Assembly (NCBI GenBank): GCA_963663025.1 | Contig: OY760073.1 | Location: 62,001-126,000 of the forward strand | Direction of reading: 5' to 3' | Origin: JAGWBF01 sp963663025 | Lineage (GTDB): Bacteria; Chloroflexota; Dehalococcoidia; Lucifugimonadales; JAGWBF01 | Length of the DNA: 64,000 bases | Shown here: positions 1 through 8,414 of the stretch, piece after piece | Layout of the letters: each line of letters starts with the position of its first letter | How positions within the stretch are numbered: position 1 is the first letter of the stretch | Notes under the pieces: generated by a model | Seen by the model: the letters and a program-made list of their open reading frames with translations, nothing else | What the model was told of the DNA's origin: nothing | The model's database searches: none | Made by a program: the position numbers and the translations under genes

Positions 1-1624
1 GCATTCCCACAGAGATGACGTTTTGCACCTGCTCACCGGGCTGCCCCGGCCGTCCAACAGTGTCCACCACCCTTCGCAACTGTTCGGCCATCTGGTCCCT
101 GGTGAGTTTGGGACGGACGGCGACGCTGTCTGAATCCTCTTCCCCGTCCAGAGCGATCTCGGCTATCGGTTCCTCGGACTCCTCCGCTCGTTTCAATACG
201 CCGGAGTCGATATGCAGAGTTCGGTCCGGGTCGCAGAGCTCGTCTATAAGGACTCGTTTGCGGTCAAAAGCGTTTTTGACACGGGCTGCGGTTTCAGTGC
301 GGTTAGCCACAGTTATCATCACTGGGGGTGTTTTGTGATTGGCCTCTTGCCACTTTCTAGATGCTTCTCTCCAGTCATAGCCAAGCAGGTAATACCCGTT
401 GGTAACGAGGTCGGGCAACGGCTCGTGGGGCTGGGCGGGGCGGTTCAGGTCGTCCTTCACCTCCGGATCGTTATAGATGTGGTAAAGGCGAGACTTGTAG
501 GTCTTGGCATCGACCGGCGTGTCGTCACGCACTACGACCCTCGGCGTTTTGACCAGCCCGGACTCGATGGCGTCGTTCAGTCCAAAGTCACTTACTATCC
601 AGTCGAACAGGGCTTCTTCGGAGCTTCTCTTGCCCGAGGGGGCGAAGGGCGTGGCCGAGAAATCGTAGCAGTTAAGGATGCCCCGCGCTCTGTGAATGCG
701 GTCCAGCCCTCCGACCCACTTGGTCGCCTCCTCGATGTCAGCCTTGGCGACTCCCTTGACCTTTGACTCGGCGGGCACTCGCCAGGCGTGGTGGGCTTCG
801 TCGTTAATGACCAACAGGTTTCGCGCACCGGCCATGTCGTCCAGCACGCTGCGCACATAGGCTTCATCGCTCTTGGCCCCGCGCTTGTCCACGCTCCGTT
901 TCCTGTCGATCTGTTCCTCGGTCTCCCAGTTGAGGAGGTGCCAGTTGCGGACAATCACCTTTCCCTGCCGGAGCCGCTCCAACATAGATGAAGGCACGAC
1001 TCGGAAAGCCTTGTAGTAGTTCTCCTCATGGGACGGCTCCAAAACGGCAAGACGGTTCCTGATGGTGAGACCCGGAGCGACTACCAGCACGTTCCTGGCG
1101 AACCGGGTGTCCTGGGGATAGGCGACCTTGTTCAGGATTTGCCAGGCGATCACCATAGCCATGACCACGGTCTTGCCCGTACCGGTGGCCATCTTGGCGC
1201 ACAGGCGCCGGAACGGGCCTCCGTCGTCAGGAAGGTCAATACCCGCCTTATCGCTGTCGGGAGCTTCGGCGAGCCAAATGAGGGTTTCGGCAGCCTCGAT
1301 CTGGCAGAAGAAGAAACGACGGCTCTCGAACTCCTCCGAGTCCGTCCAGTACTCCAGCAGGCGTTTGGTGATGGCGGTCACGCCGGGGTATCCAGCCTCG
1401 CTCCATGCCTTTACCCGAGGCCTGATCAGGTTGACCAAAGGGATTTCGACGAACTGCCCCGGATCGTCGAAGGTCTTGGAATCCCCCGATGCTATCAGGT
1501 ACCCCGCCGAGCGACGCCCAGGCTCCCGGGAAAAGGTCCGTTTTTCCCGGTTGTATTTCCAATGCTCAGCCGGCTCTTCATACGGCTTGTTGATGATGAG
1601 CTGGTCGATTGCCGTTTTTTCCAT
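1..1624 (-). CDS. Type III-like restriction enzyme Res subunit (helicase-nuclease), 3' end outside window
   Basis: ATP-dependent DNA helicase/translocase subunit of a type III-like restriction-modification system, the partner of the methyltransferase at 2964-5714. The reading frame is open from ATG at 1624 to the left edge, giving about 541 residues with no stop. Visible superfamily 2 motifs are Walker A ATGTGKT (146-152), the DEAH box (275-278) and SAT (323-325). The C-terminal half, where a PD-(D/E)xK nuclease domain would be expected in this family, is not in the window. An AGGTAG ribosome site precedes the start. The gene is the fourth of a minus-strand operon, 90 bp after the TIR-like gene. 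It resembles the BPTD_3080-type restriction endonucleases from memory; the family name is less certain than the helicase call. Confidence 0.85.
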   Translation of the reverse strand, partial: MEKTAIDQLIINKPYEEPAEHWKYNREKRTFSREPGRRSAGYLIASGDSKTFDDPGQFVEIPLVNLIRPRVKAWSEAGYPGVTAITKRLLEYWTDSEEFESRRFFFCQIEAAETLIWLAEAPDSDKAGIDLPDDGGPFRRLCAKMATGTGKTVVMAMVIAWQILNKVAYPQDTRFARNVLVVAPGLTIRNRLAVLEPSHEENYYKAFRVVPSSMLERLRQGKVIVRNWHLLNWETEEQIDRKRSVDKRGAKSDEAYVRSVLDDMAGARNLLVINDEAHHAWRVPAESKVKGVAKADIEEATKWVGGLDRIHRARGILNCYDFSATPFAPSGKRSSEEALFDWIVSDFGLNDAIESGLVKTPRVVVRDDTPVDAKTYKSRLYHIYNDPEVKDDLNRPAQPHEPLPDLVTNGYYLLGYDWREASRKWQEANHKTPPVMITVANRTETAARVKNAFDRKRVLIDELCDPDRTLHIDSGVLKRAEESEEPIAEIALDGEEDSDSVAVRPKLTRDQMAEQLRRVVDTVGRPGQPGEQVQNVISVGM

Positions 1625-1714
1625 TAGGCGACTACCTCACGCAATAGCCTTCGCCGGAGGTTCATTCGCTTCCTATCTACGGGAAGGTTACACAACTGAG
1701 AATGCGTCTCGGAG

Positions 1715-2530
1715 CTATAGGGCGCGGTTAGCGTCGGCGTCCAATCCGGCGCTCCTTAGTTCCTTAACGAGAGCCATCTGCCACGCCCCACTATCGTCAA
1801 AGGGTATGTACACAACACCATCGTAGTCCGATGGTTTCTCGACATCTCCTTTAGTTAAAGCGCACACTCGCTCCCTTCCGAGATTTCCGGTGAAGTACCC
1901 AAGTTCGAAGATCACGTTCTGCCTCGCACGGGGCTTTAGGTTGGATTCTTCACCTGCTAGTGCTCCTACGTCATCAGGTGTCAGCAGAACCACGGCGAAG
2001 GCGACATTGGATTCCTTCTCGAACTTCTCGATAATGGTCCTGCCCTGGTTCGGCTTCTCGTGCAGTATTATCGGGTTCAGACCAAGTTTTCTCAGAAATG
2101 CGGCTACAGCGTCCTTTGGCCCATCATCTCGGCCGTGCACGACAAAGACATCGTTGGTGCTGGGTGGCTTCCCTGCAGCATGGGTCGGGATGGTGCTTGT
2201 CTCGCTCTCGTCAGGCCAGAATTTTTCGACTTCTTCGATCATCGATTGAAGTATCGCGGAAGCGACGTCTAGTCCTCCCAGGTAACGGGAACGGATTACC
2301 TGGCCCATGTTTGGATCGGAGAAACTATGGTAGCCGGGCGAATAGGCTATATCCATAAAGTCCTTGATGTTTCTAGACTTTTCTCCAAACAGAGTGGCGA
2401 GTGCTATCTCAGTATCTCTCCGCCACTTTTTGAAGCCGGCTTCGTCACGGGAAAGAGACTTCATCGCTGCGATCAAACTCTGTTGCTCTCGCAGAAGCTC
2501 GACAGCTTTTGCTTTTGATACATTGGGCAT
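1715..2530 (-). CDS. TIR-like nucleotide-binding protein (Cap12/PycTIR-type domain), putative defence effector
   Basis: 271 residues. The N-terminal ~120 residues are helical and unassigned. From residue 127 on there is a TIR-like domain of the kind found in CBASS and Pycsar effectors: FVVHGRD at 129-135, EKPNQGRTIIEKFE at 158-171 with Glu168 as the likely catalytic residue, and RARQNVIFELGYF at 201-213. In characterised members this domain degrades NAD+ once activated. No cyclase or STING domain is visible nearby. The gene sits 11 bp after the PIN gene and before res, inside the restriction-modification operon, so a defence role is inferred from domain and context. The regulatory ligand is unknown. 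Confidence 0.8.
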   Translation of the reverse strand: MPNVSKAKAVELLREQQSLIAAMKSLSRDEAGFKKWRRDTEIALATLFGEKSRNIKDFMDIAYSPGYHSFSDPNMGQVIRSRYLGGLDVASAILQSMIEEVEKFWPDESETSTIPTHAAGKPPSTNDVFVVHGRDDGPKDAVAAFLRKLGLNPIILHEKPNQGRTIIEKFEKESNVAFAVVLLTPDDVGALAGEESNLKPRARQNVIFELGYFTGNLGRERVCALTKGDVEKPSDYDGVVYIPFDDSGAWQMALVKELRSAGLDADANRAL

Positions 2531-2541
2531 TTGGCAGATCT

Positions 2542-2967
2542 CTAGATTTGCGCGGGCTTCATCAGGATGGTGAAGCCTTCCTGCTCGAAGTTGCGGTCGG
2601 TAGTGAGGACGTCTGTGATTCCCTCGGCATCCATGACATTCATGGAGATGCAGTCCTGGAGGCTATAGCTCTTATCCGGGCGTCGCGCATAACGGGCAAG
2701 GCCGCCCAGGAAAGACTGGCGGGACTGGGGGATGACCTTCATTGTGCCCGAGTCCAGAATCCGCCGGACCGTTTCCGCGGCTAACTCTCGACCTCGCTGC
2801 CCTGACCTGGAGAATGACGCCAGTACCTCTGCAAGCACCTCATCTGTCGTTACCAGAGGCACATTCTCACCCAGGCGATCACGGCCAGCGACTGCAAGTT
2901 CGCGCCATTGGTCTTTCAGGTCCAAGCTGGCCACGAAGTACGCTGTGTCCACAAAGACCGGGGTCAT
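2542..2967 (-). CDS. PIN-domain (VapC-like) ribonuclease
   Basis: 141-residue protein with PIN-fold acidic residues: Asp7 (VFVDTAYF), Glu43 or Glu47 (TDEVLAEV), Asp105 (SLQDCIS) and Asp124 (LTTDRNFEQEGF). Family members are Mg2+-dependent RNases, most often VapC toxins. Its start overlaps the methyltransferase stop by 4 bp (ATGA, 2964-2967), so translation is probably coupled. No VapB-type antitoxin gene is visible beside it. It may therefore be an effector of the restriction-modification operon, be held in check by another operon product, or simply be a stray toxin. The function within the operon is inference. Confidence 0.8.
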   Translation of the reverse strand: MTPVFVDTAYFVASLDLKDQWRELAVAGRDRLGENVPLVTTDEVLAEVLASFSRSGQRGRELAAETVRRILDSGTMKVIPQSRQSFLGGLARYARRPDKSYSLQDCISMNVMDAEGITDVLTTDRNFEQEGFTILMKPAQI

Positions 2968-5714
2968 TGCTTATCTGCGCCATACAAGTAGTGGTCCATA
3001 TTCTCCATGAAATCATCGGGGAACTGGTCCTTCACATCTTGAGGCAACTTGCCGGCGGTATCGTCCAATATTTGGTCCAGGGTGGGGACCTTATTCTCAG
3101 AGACGGTGCGGCTGCCTGAAACGGCGTCTAAGTCCATTACCTTCAGGCTTTCTATGCCCCGGTCGTCGACGATCTTGACTGCTATCCGTCGGTTCTCTCC
3201 CTCTTCGAAGGGGAGGGAGACGGCGCCGCGGTAGGCCTCAATCAAATCTTCGTCTATCTCTGCCTTCAGATTGCGGGCCAGTCGGGCCCAGCCGTCGTCG
3301 GAGCCGGACATGGGGAAGAACACCTGCCTTGGGTAGAGACTGCGTCCGTCGTAGTCGGTGTCCAGCATCCACATGGCTATCTTGTCCTCGCCGCCGGACT
3401 CGACTTCGCCGGTTTTGGTGTTGTAGTAGTCGAAGCCGCGCACTTCCACCTGCCATTTGCCCGTTTCCTGTCCCTTGCTGATGTGATGCAGGTAAACGTC
3501 TGGCTGGCCAATGAGCCAGAAGCTCTCATTGCTGGCTCTCTTGCGCTTCAGGTCCTCGGTGAGCAAGTCGGCATTCATCTGGGCCTTCAGCAGGGTCATG
3601 CCAGGCCAGTTGGTTTCGTCGATGTCTTTGGAGGCTTCGGGGTCGAACTGGAAGGCCGCGAAGACGATGATCCTCGGCTGGGGCATAAGGGTCTGGGCTT
3701 CCTGCAGGGCTTGGTTCACTTGGCGCTGTTCCAGCGGGGCGTGGTCGGGTCCGAAGGAGACTACAATGCGCTGAGACGACCGAGCAGGGCCTTCCTTGAC
3801 TGTCTCTGCGCCGTCGAGGTTGGGCAGGCTCTCACCGTCGGCGTGCAGGTGGCGCAAGTTGGGCAGGGTTTCCAGCCTGGCAAAGCGGATAAACTGCCCT
3901 GCCTTGCCTCGGATACCTGTCTTCAACAGCTCATCCCGCCAGTCCGACTGTCGCAGCGTTTCCCCGGAGCGGGCCACCGTGTCGTCGGCGGGCAGAGGCC
4001 CTGAATCGTCAACATCGTCGATGGTCTTGACCGCCGGAGCGGGCACCGCCTCGACACTGAAGGGACCGGTGACTCGCCGCTTGCTGTTGTCCACCAGGGG
4101 CTGGTCGTACAGTGTTATCCCATGATCCGCAGCGTCTTCTGCCAGAATGCTAGGTGAAACGTAGGGGACGCTTCTGTATTTGAAACCACTGCCTACACCC
4201 TCATCAGAATGGGCCAACTCGTAGTAGTCAAAAAGGGGAGTCATTAAACGCTGCTTGGCAAGAGATAGGGCGACGCGCGAGGTGTCGCAGGTTATCCAGC
4301 GACGGCCCCACTGCTCCGCGACGTATGCAGTAGTGCCAGAACCGCAAGTGGGATCCAGCACTAGATCGCCTGGATCGGTTGTCATCAGCATGCAGCGCTG
4401 GATGGCCTTAACAGAAGTCTCTACGACATAACGTTTGCTGCTCGGATACATCTGCGCCGGCCACACATTGTTCATGCGTCGCCCTGGCACTTCGTCTTCA
4501 TATCTCTTCCAGCTCAGCGAATCTTGTCCCTCTAGTGCCTCCAGCCTACCCAACTCCGCCAACTTATCCATCCCCTGTTTGGAGATAGACCAATGCCGGT
4601 TCGCGGAGCAATAGAACGTCCTGCCGTTCCACTCGTAAGGATCCGAACGCCCTGTGGTAGAGACACCTTGTGAATCCAGCCCACTACGCCGATATATCCG
4701 GGCACCCTCAGGCAGATAGCTGTCGGGATCGAAGCGTTCTTGAGCGGTCGGCTTGCGACTCTCTCCGTTTGACAATTCAATGCCTACGTAGGAACTAAAG
4801 AAATCGATTACTTCCCCGCGCGTAAGCGGCTCGTACAATTGCCGGTACTTCACATTGTCCCGGTCCTTGGCATACCACAGCAGGTAGTCTGCTACTTGTG
4901 GGAGATGGGTAGCAGAACTGCCACTCGTAGTGGCAAAAGATATTGTCGTCATCCTGTTGTTGTCTCCAAGGACCTCATCCATTAACGCGCCAACCCGATG
5001 AACATTCTCGTCCCCGATCTGCACGAAGCAGGAACCGGTCTCGGTCAGCAGTTCTCGCGCCAGAAGCAGCCGGTCCCGTAGGTAGGATAGATAGGAGTGG
5101 ATGCCCAGCTCCCAAGTGTCGCGGAATGCCTTGATTGTCTCGGGCTCCTGGGTGAGGTCCTCGTCCCGACCGTCCTTCACTTCTCGACGGTTCACGAAGG
5201 GCTGGAAGTTGGAGCCGTAGCGGATGCCGTAGGGCGGGTCTATGTACACCATCTGAACCTTGCCCGCCATGCCCTCCTTCTCCAGCAGGCTGTTCATCAC
5301 CAGTAGGCTGTCGCCGGCGACAAGTCGGTTGGTCCAGTTGTGTCGGTGCTGGTAGAACTCGATGGCGTTGCGGACGGGCGGGTTCTCCTCTGGGAGCTCG
5401 AACAGGCTGCCCTGCACGGGAGCGCCGTTGCCGTTTAGCTTGCGGGTGGCTTCGATGATGGTGCGGGGGTCAATGCGCTCGTGGACGTGGAGCGAGACTG
5501 TGGGCACCTCGAAGGAGGTGTGCTCTGCCTTCCCCGCCCACTGGAGCTGGGGGTCCAGGTGGGGGTCGTAGGCGTAGGACTTGCTGCCCGACTCGCGGTC
5601 GGTCTCAGGCGTGACCAAGCCGACGGGAGGGTTGTTCAGCCTGTCCTTGTCCCGGTGGTCGTAGGACTCAATGGGACGCTTGGTTTGGTAAGTGCCTCTC
5701 CGACGCGGTGGCAT
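2964..5714 (-). CDS. Type III-like DNA methyltransferase (Mod subunit)
   Basis: 916 residues. DPPY (159-162, motif IV) precedes DPTCGSG (454-460, AdoMet-binding motif I), the beta-class order typical of type III Mod proteins that make N6-methyladenine. A long C-terminal region follows (about 560-916) with no motif I recognise; it may hold DNA-target recognition or Res contacts. A GGAGG site lies 5 bp before ATG 5714. First gene of the operon mod-PIN-TIR-res. The protein is longer than typical Mod proteins (about 550-700 residues), which fits the larger BPTD_3080-associated type. Target sequence unknown. Confidence 0.88.
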   Translation of the reverse strand: MPPRRRGTYQTKRPIESYDHRDKDRLNNPPVGLVTPETDRESGSKSYAYDPHLDPQLQWAGKAEHTSFEVPTVSLHVHERIDPRTIIEATRKLNGNGAPVQGSLFELPEENPPVRNAIEFYQHRHNWTNRLVAGDSLLVMNSLLEKEGMAGKVQMVYIDPPYGIRYGSNFQPFVNRREVKDGRDEDLTQEPETIKAFRDTWELGIHSYLSYLRDRLLLARELLTETGSCFVQIGDENVHRVGALMDEVLGDNNRMTTISFATTSGSSATHLPQVADYLLWYAKDRDNVKYRQLYEPLTRGEVIDFFSSYVGIELSNGESRKPTAQERFDPDSYLPEGARIYRRSGLDSQGVSTTGRSDPYEWNGRTFYCSANRHWSISKQGMDKLAELGRLEALEGQDSLSWKRYEDEVPGRRMNNVWPAQMYPSSKRYVVETSVKAIQRCMLMTTDPGDLVLDPTCGSGTTAYVAEQWGRRWITCDTSRVALSLAKQRLMTPLFDYYELAHSDEGVGSGFKYRSVPYVSPSILAEDAADHGITLYDQPLVDNSKRRVTGPFSVEAVPAPAVKTIDDVDDSGPLPADDTVARSGETLRQSDWRDELLKTGIRGKAGQFIRFARLETLPNLRHLHADGESLPNLDGAETVKEGPARSSQRIVVSFGPDHAPLEQRQVNQALQEAQTLMPQPRIIVFAAFQFDPEASKDIDETNWPGMTLLKAQMNADLLTEDLKRKRASNESFWLIGQPDVYLHHISKGQETGKWQVEVRGFDYYNTKTGEVESGGEDKIAMWMLDTDYDGRSLYPRQVFFPMSGSDDGWARLARNLKAEIDEDLIEAYRGAVSLPFEEGENRRIAVKIVDDRGIESLKVMDLDAVSGSRTVSENKVPTLDQILDDTAGKLPQDVKDQFPDDFMENMDHYLYGADKQ

Positions 5715-5770
5715 AGCTCCCTCCAGGAGGTTATTTTATCATCACCACCTGCGGCGAAAGGAACAGAATT

Positions 5771-6121
5771 CTAGTCCACGTAGGTGGTTTCCGGGTTGTC
5801 GGTGGGGAAGACGGTGAACATCTTGGCATCGCCCCCGGTGTTGTTGATGAGGCGGTGGGGTGTTCCCGGCGGGGCAAGCAGGGTGTGCCCCGGCTCCACG
5901 ACCCGGCTCTCATCTCCTACCACCATCTCCACGCTTCCCTCCAGGAGAATTATGGCTTCGTCGGTGGGGTGGGTGTGCAGCCTGAGGGCTGAGCCGTCGT
6001 GCATCACCAGCTCCCCGATGGTCAGGTTGTGGGCACCGGCGGCCTTGTTGATGAAACGCCGGCTGGTGCGGCCACCCATATCCTCTGGAGGCGGGTCCGT
6101 CCTGTGATCGATGATGGGCAT
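5771..6121 (-). CDS. Small cupin-domain protein
   Basis: 116 residues. The start at 6121 is preferred over the longer frame (to 6190) because GGAGGAG lies 4 bp upstream of it. A single cupin barrel is visible: LRLHTHPTDEAIILLEGS (motif 1, two His and one Glu as metal ligands) and PGHTLLAPPGTPHRLIN (motif 2 with a His). Such small cupins bind metal and act in isomerase, dioxygenase or sensing roles; the substrate cannot be read from sequence. It lies 75 bp downstream of the quinone operon and could be read through from it. Confidence 0.75.
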   Translation of the reverse strand: MPIIDHRTDPPPEDMGGRTSRRFINKAAGAHNLTIGELVMHDGSALRLHTHPTDEAIILLEGSVEMVVGDESRVVEPGHTLLAPPGTPHRLINNTGGDAKMFTVFPTDNPETTYVD

Positions 6122-6196
6122 TTCTCCTCCTTCACCGTTCCTCTGATACGACAACATCTGAATTCTATAGCCGGGACACACTTCGGGCAAGGCGCC

Positions 6197-6931
6197 TCAG
6201 GGCACAGTCCCCCAATGCAGGGCCACTGCGCCGAAGCCCCGTCGGGCATAGCCCACGTCCACCAGCCCTGCTTCCTCGAAACGGCGGGCCATCTCTTCCA
6301 CCGTCAGGAATCCCTCCACGGACCTGGGCAGGTAGGTGTAGGCCTCTCTCTGGCCCGCCACAAGGTGGCCCATCAGGGGGACCAGCTTGTGAAACAGGAA
6401 GGGGACTACCAGCTTCATTGCGCCCTTGCGGACAGGGAAGGACTCCAGGGAGACCACCCGGCCACCCGGCTTCACCACCCGCACCATCTCTGCAAGGCAG
6501 CGGTCCAGGTCGGGCATGTTCCTCAGCCCCCAAGCGGTAGCGGCGCAGGCAAAGGTGTCGTCTGGGTAGGGCAGGGACAGGGCATCTCCCACCATGAAGC
6601 TGCAGCGTGTCCCGCGACCCTTCCGGGAGGCCTTCGACCTTGCTGTGTCCAGCATCAAGAGGACCAGGTCCAGCCCTACGACATGGCTGATCCCCGGAGC
6701 GTCTGCCAGGGCAAGGGTCAGGTCGCCGGTGCCCGCCGCCACATCCAGGGCAACTCCCTCCAGGCCCTGGGTGGCTTTTCTCACAACTGCCTTGCGCCAG
6801 CGGTGGTGCAAGCCTCCGGTCATTAGGGTGTTCATCAGGTCGTAGCGGGGAACGATATTGTGGAACAGCTCCCCAACGTAGCGTCTCTGGGCTAAGGCTC
6901 CCTGCTCGTCGCGCCGCGGGGGGCTGCCCAC
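6197..6931 (-). CDS. ubiE: UbiE/MenG-family quinone C-methyltransferase
   Basis: AdoMet-dependent methyltransferase for the last step of menaquinone synthesis. From GTG 6931 the protein is 244 residues, the usual family length. An open frame continues upstream to 7351 but that part overlaps ubiX. The segment FHNIVPRYDLMNTLMTGGLHHRWR (23-46) and motif I ALDVAAGTGD (61-70) are characteristic, as is the WGLRNMPDLD segment. It starts 2 bp after the ubiX stop. In futalosine-pathway organisms this position is filled by MqnG, and the neighbours favour that reading. No strong ribosome site is seen, so coupling to ubiX is likely. Confidence 0.88.
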   Translation of the reverse strand: MGSPPRRDEQGALAQRRYVGELFHNIVPRYDLMNTLMTGGLHHRWRKAVVRKATQGLEGVALDVAAGTGDLTLALADAPGISHVVGLDLVLLMLDTARSKASRKGRGTRCSFMVGDALSLPYPDDTFACAATAWGLRNMPDLDRCLAEMVRVVKPGGRVVSLESFPVRKGAMKLVVPFLFHKLVPLMGHLVAGQREAYTYLPRSVEGFLTVEEMARRFEEAGLVDVGYARRGFGAVALHWGTVP

Positions 6932-6933
6932 AG

Positions 6934-7542
6934 CTAGGCCGAAGGACCCGTGTACCGGTAGTCGTCTCCCATGTCCTGATCGATGCCGGCGGCCACCATG
7001 ATGCGCCTTACAAAGAAGCCCACCATGTAGTCGATGCTGGAAGGACGCAGGTAGAAGGCCGGCTCCGGGGGCAGCACCACCACACCCATCCGCGCCAGGG
7101 TGAGCAGGTTTTCCAGGTGGATGGCGTGCAGTGGGGTCTCCCGTGGCACCACAACCAGTTTTCGCCCTTCCTTCAGGGAGACGTCGGCGGCCCTCAGTAG
7201 GAGGTTGTTGGCCATTCCATGGGCGATCCCCGCCACGGTGGACATGCTGGAGGGCACCACCACCATGCCGCGGGTCGGGTAGGTGCCGCTGGCTATGGGC
7301 GCGCGGGTGTCCCCAACAGGATAATCGACGAAGTGGGGGTGCTCCCGCCACTGGGATAGCACGTCTTTGTAGGGTTCGTCCATCTCATCCTGCCACACCA
7401 GGCGGGCATCGTTGGTGCACACCAGGGCGACGGGGACATCCCGACGCAGCAGCTCATCCACGGAAGCCTTGGCGATCATGGAGCCGCTGGCCCCCGAGAT
7501 GCCTACGATCAGGGGCGGGGTGGCTGTGTTCTTGTCGTTCAC
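6934..7542 (-). CDS. ubiX: UbiX-family flavin prenyltransferase
   Basis: 202 residues, full length. Makes prenylated FMN, the cofactor of UbiD-type decarboxylases, from FMN and dimethylallyl phosphate. GISGASGS (14-21) is the family's N-terminal flavin-binding loop; VVVPSSMSTVAGIAHG and VVVPRETPLHAIHLENL are characteristic later segments. It overlaps the prenyltransferase stop by 4 bp (7539-7542), and its UbiD partner is two genes upstream in the same operon, a direct functional pairing. In the futalosine pathway the equivalent is called MqnM. Confidence 0.92.
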   Translation of the reverse strand: MNDKNTATPPLIVGISGASGSMIAKASVDELLRRDVPVALVCTNDARLVWQDEMDEPYKDVLSQWREHPHFVDYPVGDTRAPIASGTYPTRGMVVVPSSMSTVAGIAHGMANNLLLRAADVSLKEGRKLVVVPRETPLHAIHLENLLTLARMGVVVLPPEPAFYLRPSSIDYMVGFFVRRIMVAAGIDQDMGDDYRYTGPSA

Positions 7543-8414
7543 AGGAGCACCTCCAGCATGGTGAAGGCGAGGAGAGCCACCGCCACATAGCTGTTGACGG
7601 TGAAGAAGGCCCTGTTGAGCTTGGACAGGTCACCGGGCTTCACCAGGGTGTGCTCGTAGGCCAGCAAAACTGTGGCGATGCCGACGCCTGCGTAATAGAA
7701 GACTCCCAGCTGCATCCAGACCCCAAGGGCGACCAAGCACGCCACCGTCAAGAGGTGCAGTACCCTGTACCACCAGAAGGCGCCCACCAAGCCGAACCGC
7801 CGGGGAATAGAGTGGATGCCGTACTTGCCGTCGAACTCGTAGTCCTGGCAGGAGTAGATGATGTCGAACCCACCTATCCAGAAGGCGACGGCGCCTGCCA
7901 GCAGGGCCGCCTGGGGGTCCAGGCTTCCGGTTACTGCTATCCATGCGCCGGCAGGTGCGATGCCGTCGGCCCAGCCCAGGATGAGGTGGCTGCTCCATGT
8001 GTAGTACTTGGCGTAGGAGTAGGCCACCACGTAGATGGCGGCCACGGGGGCCAGGATCAAGGTCAGAGTGTTCAACTGGGAGGCGGCGAACATGAACACG
8101 CCCAGGGATACCGCCATCAAGGTGCCCATCTCCCAGGGTCTGAGCGTCCCCTTGGCCAGATGACGCTCGGCGGTACGGGGGTTGGAGGCGTCCTCTTTAT
8201 GGTGGATGAGCCGGTTGGAAGCCATGGCGAGGGTGCGGGCCCCGGCCATGGCGATGGTGATCCAGGCGAACCGCTCCCAGGTGGGCCATCCCCCCGCCGC
8301 CAGGAACATGCCCAGGTAGGCGAAGGGAAGGGCGAACAGGGTGTGCTCGAAGCGCACCGCCTGGATAAACAGGTGGGCCTTGTGCAGGCCCCGCAGGGGC
8401 GCGGCCAGGGTCAT
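7539..8414 (-). CDS. UbiA-family prenyltransferase, MqnP-like (menaquinone synthesis)
   Basis: 291-residue polytopic membrane enzyme that attaches the prenyl tail to the quinone ring precursor. The ATG at 8414 overlaps the ubiD stop (ATGA), so the longer frame to 8486 is rejected. The segment NRLIHHKEDASNPRTAERHL (67-86) with its SNPRTA is the MqnP signature as I know it, rather than the 4-hydroxybenzoate or DHNA type. The second Asp-rich motif is at Asp191-x3-Asp195. Odd point: the residue that is normally the first Asp of motif 1 is His71, while Asp75 is kept. Multiple hydrophobic helices are evident. Confidence 0.87.
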   Translation of the reverse strand: MTLAAPLRGLHKAHLFIQAVRFEHTLFALPFAYLGMFLAAGGWPTWERFAWITIAMAGARTLAMASNRLIHHKEDASNPRTAERHLAKGTLRPWEMGTLMAVSLGVFMFAASQLNTLTLILAPVAAIYVVAYSYAKYYTWSSHLILGWADGIAPAGAWIAVTGSLDPQAALLAGAVAFWIGGFDIIYSCQDYEFDGKYGIHSIPRRFGLVGAFWWYRVLHLLTVACLVALGVWMQLGVFYYAGVGIATVLLAYEHTLVKPGDLSKLNRAFFTVNSYVAVALLAFTMLEVLL

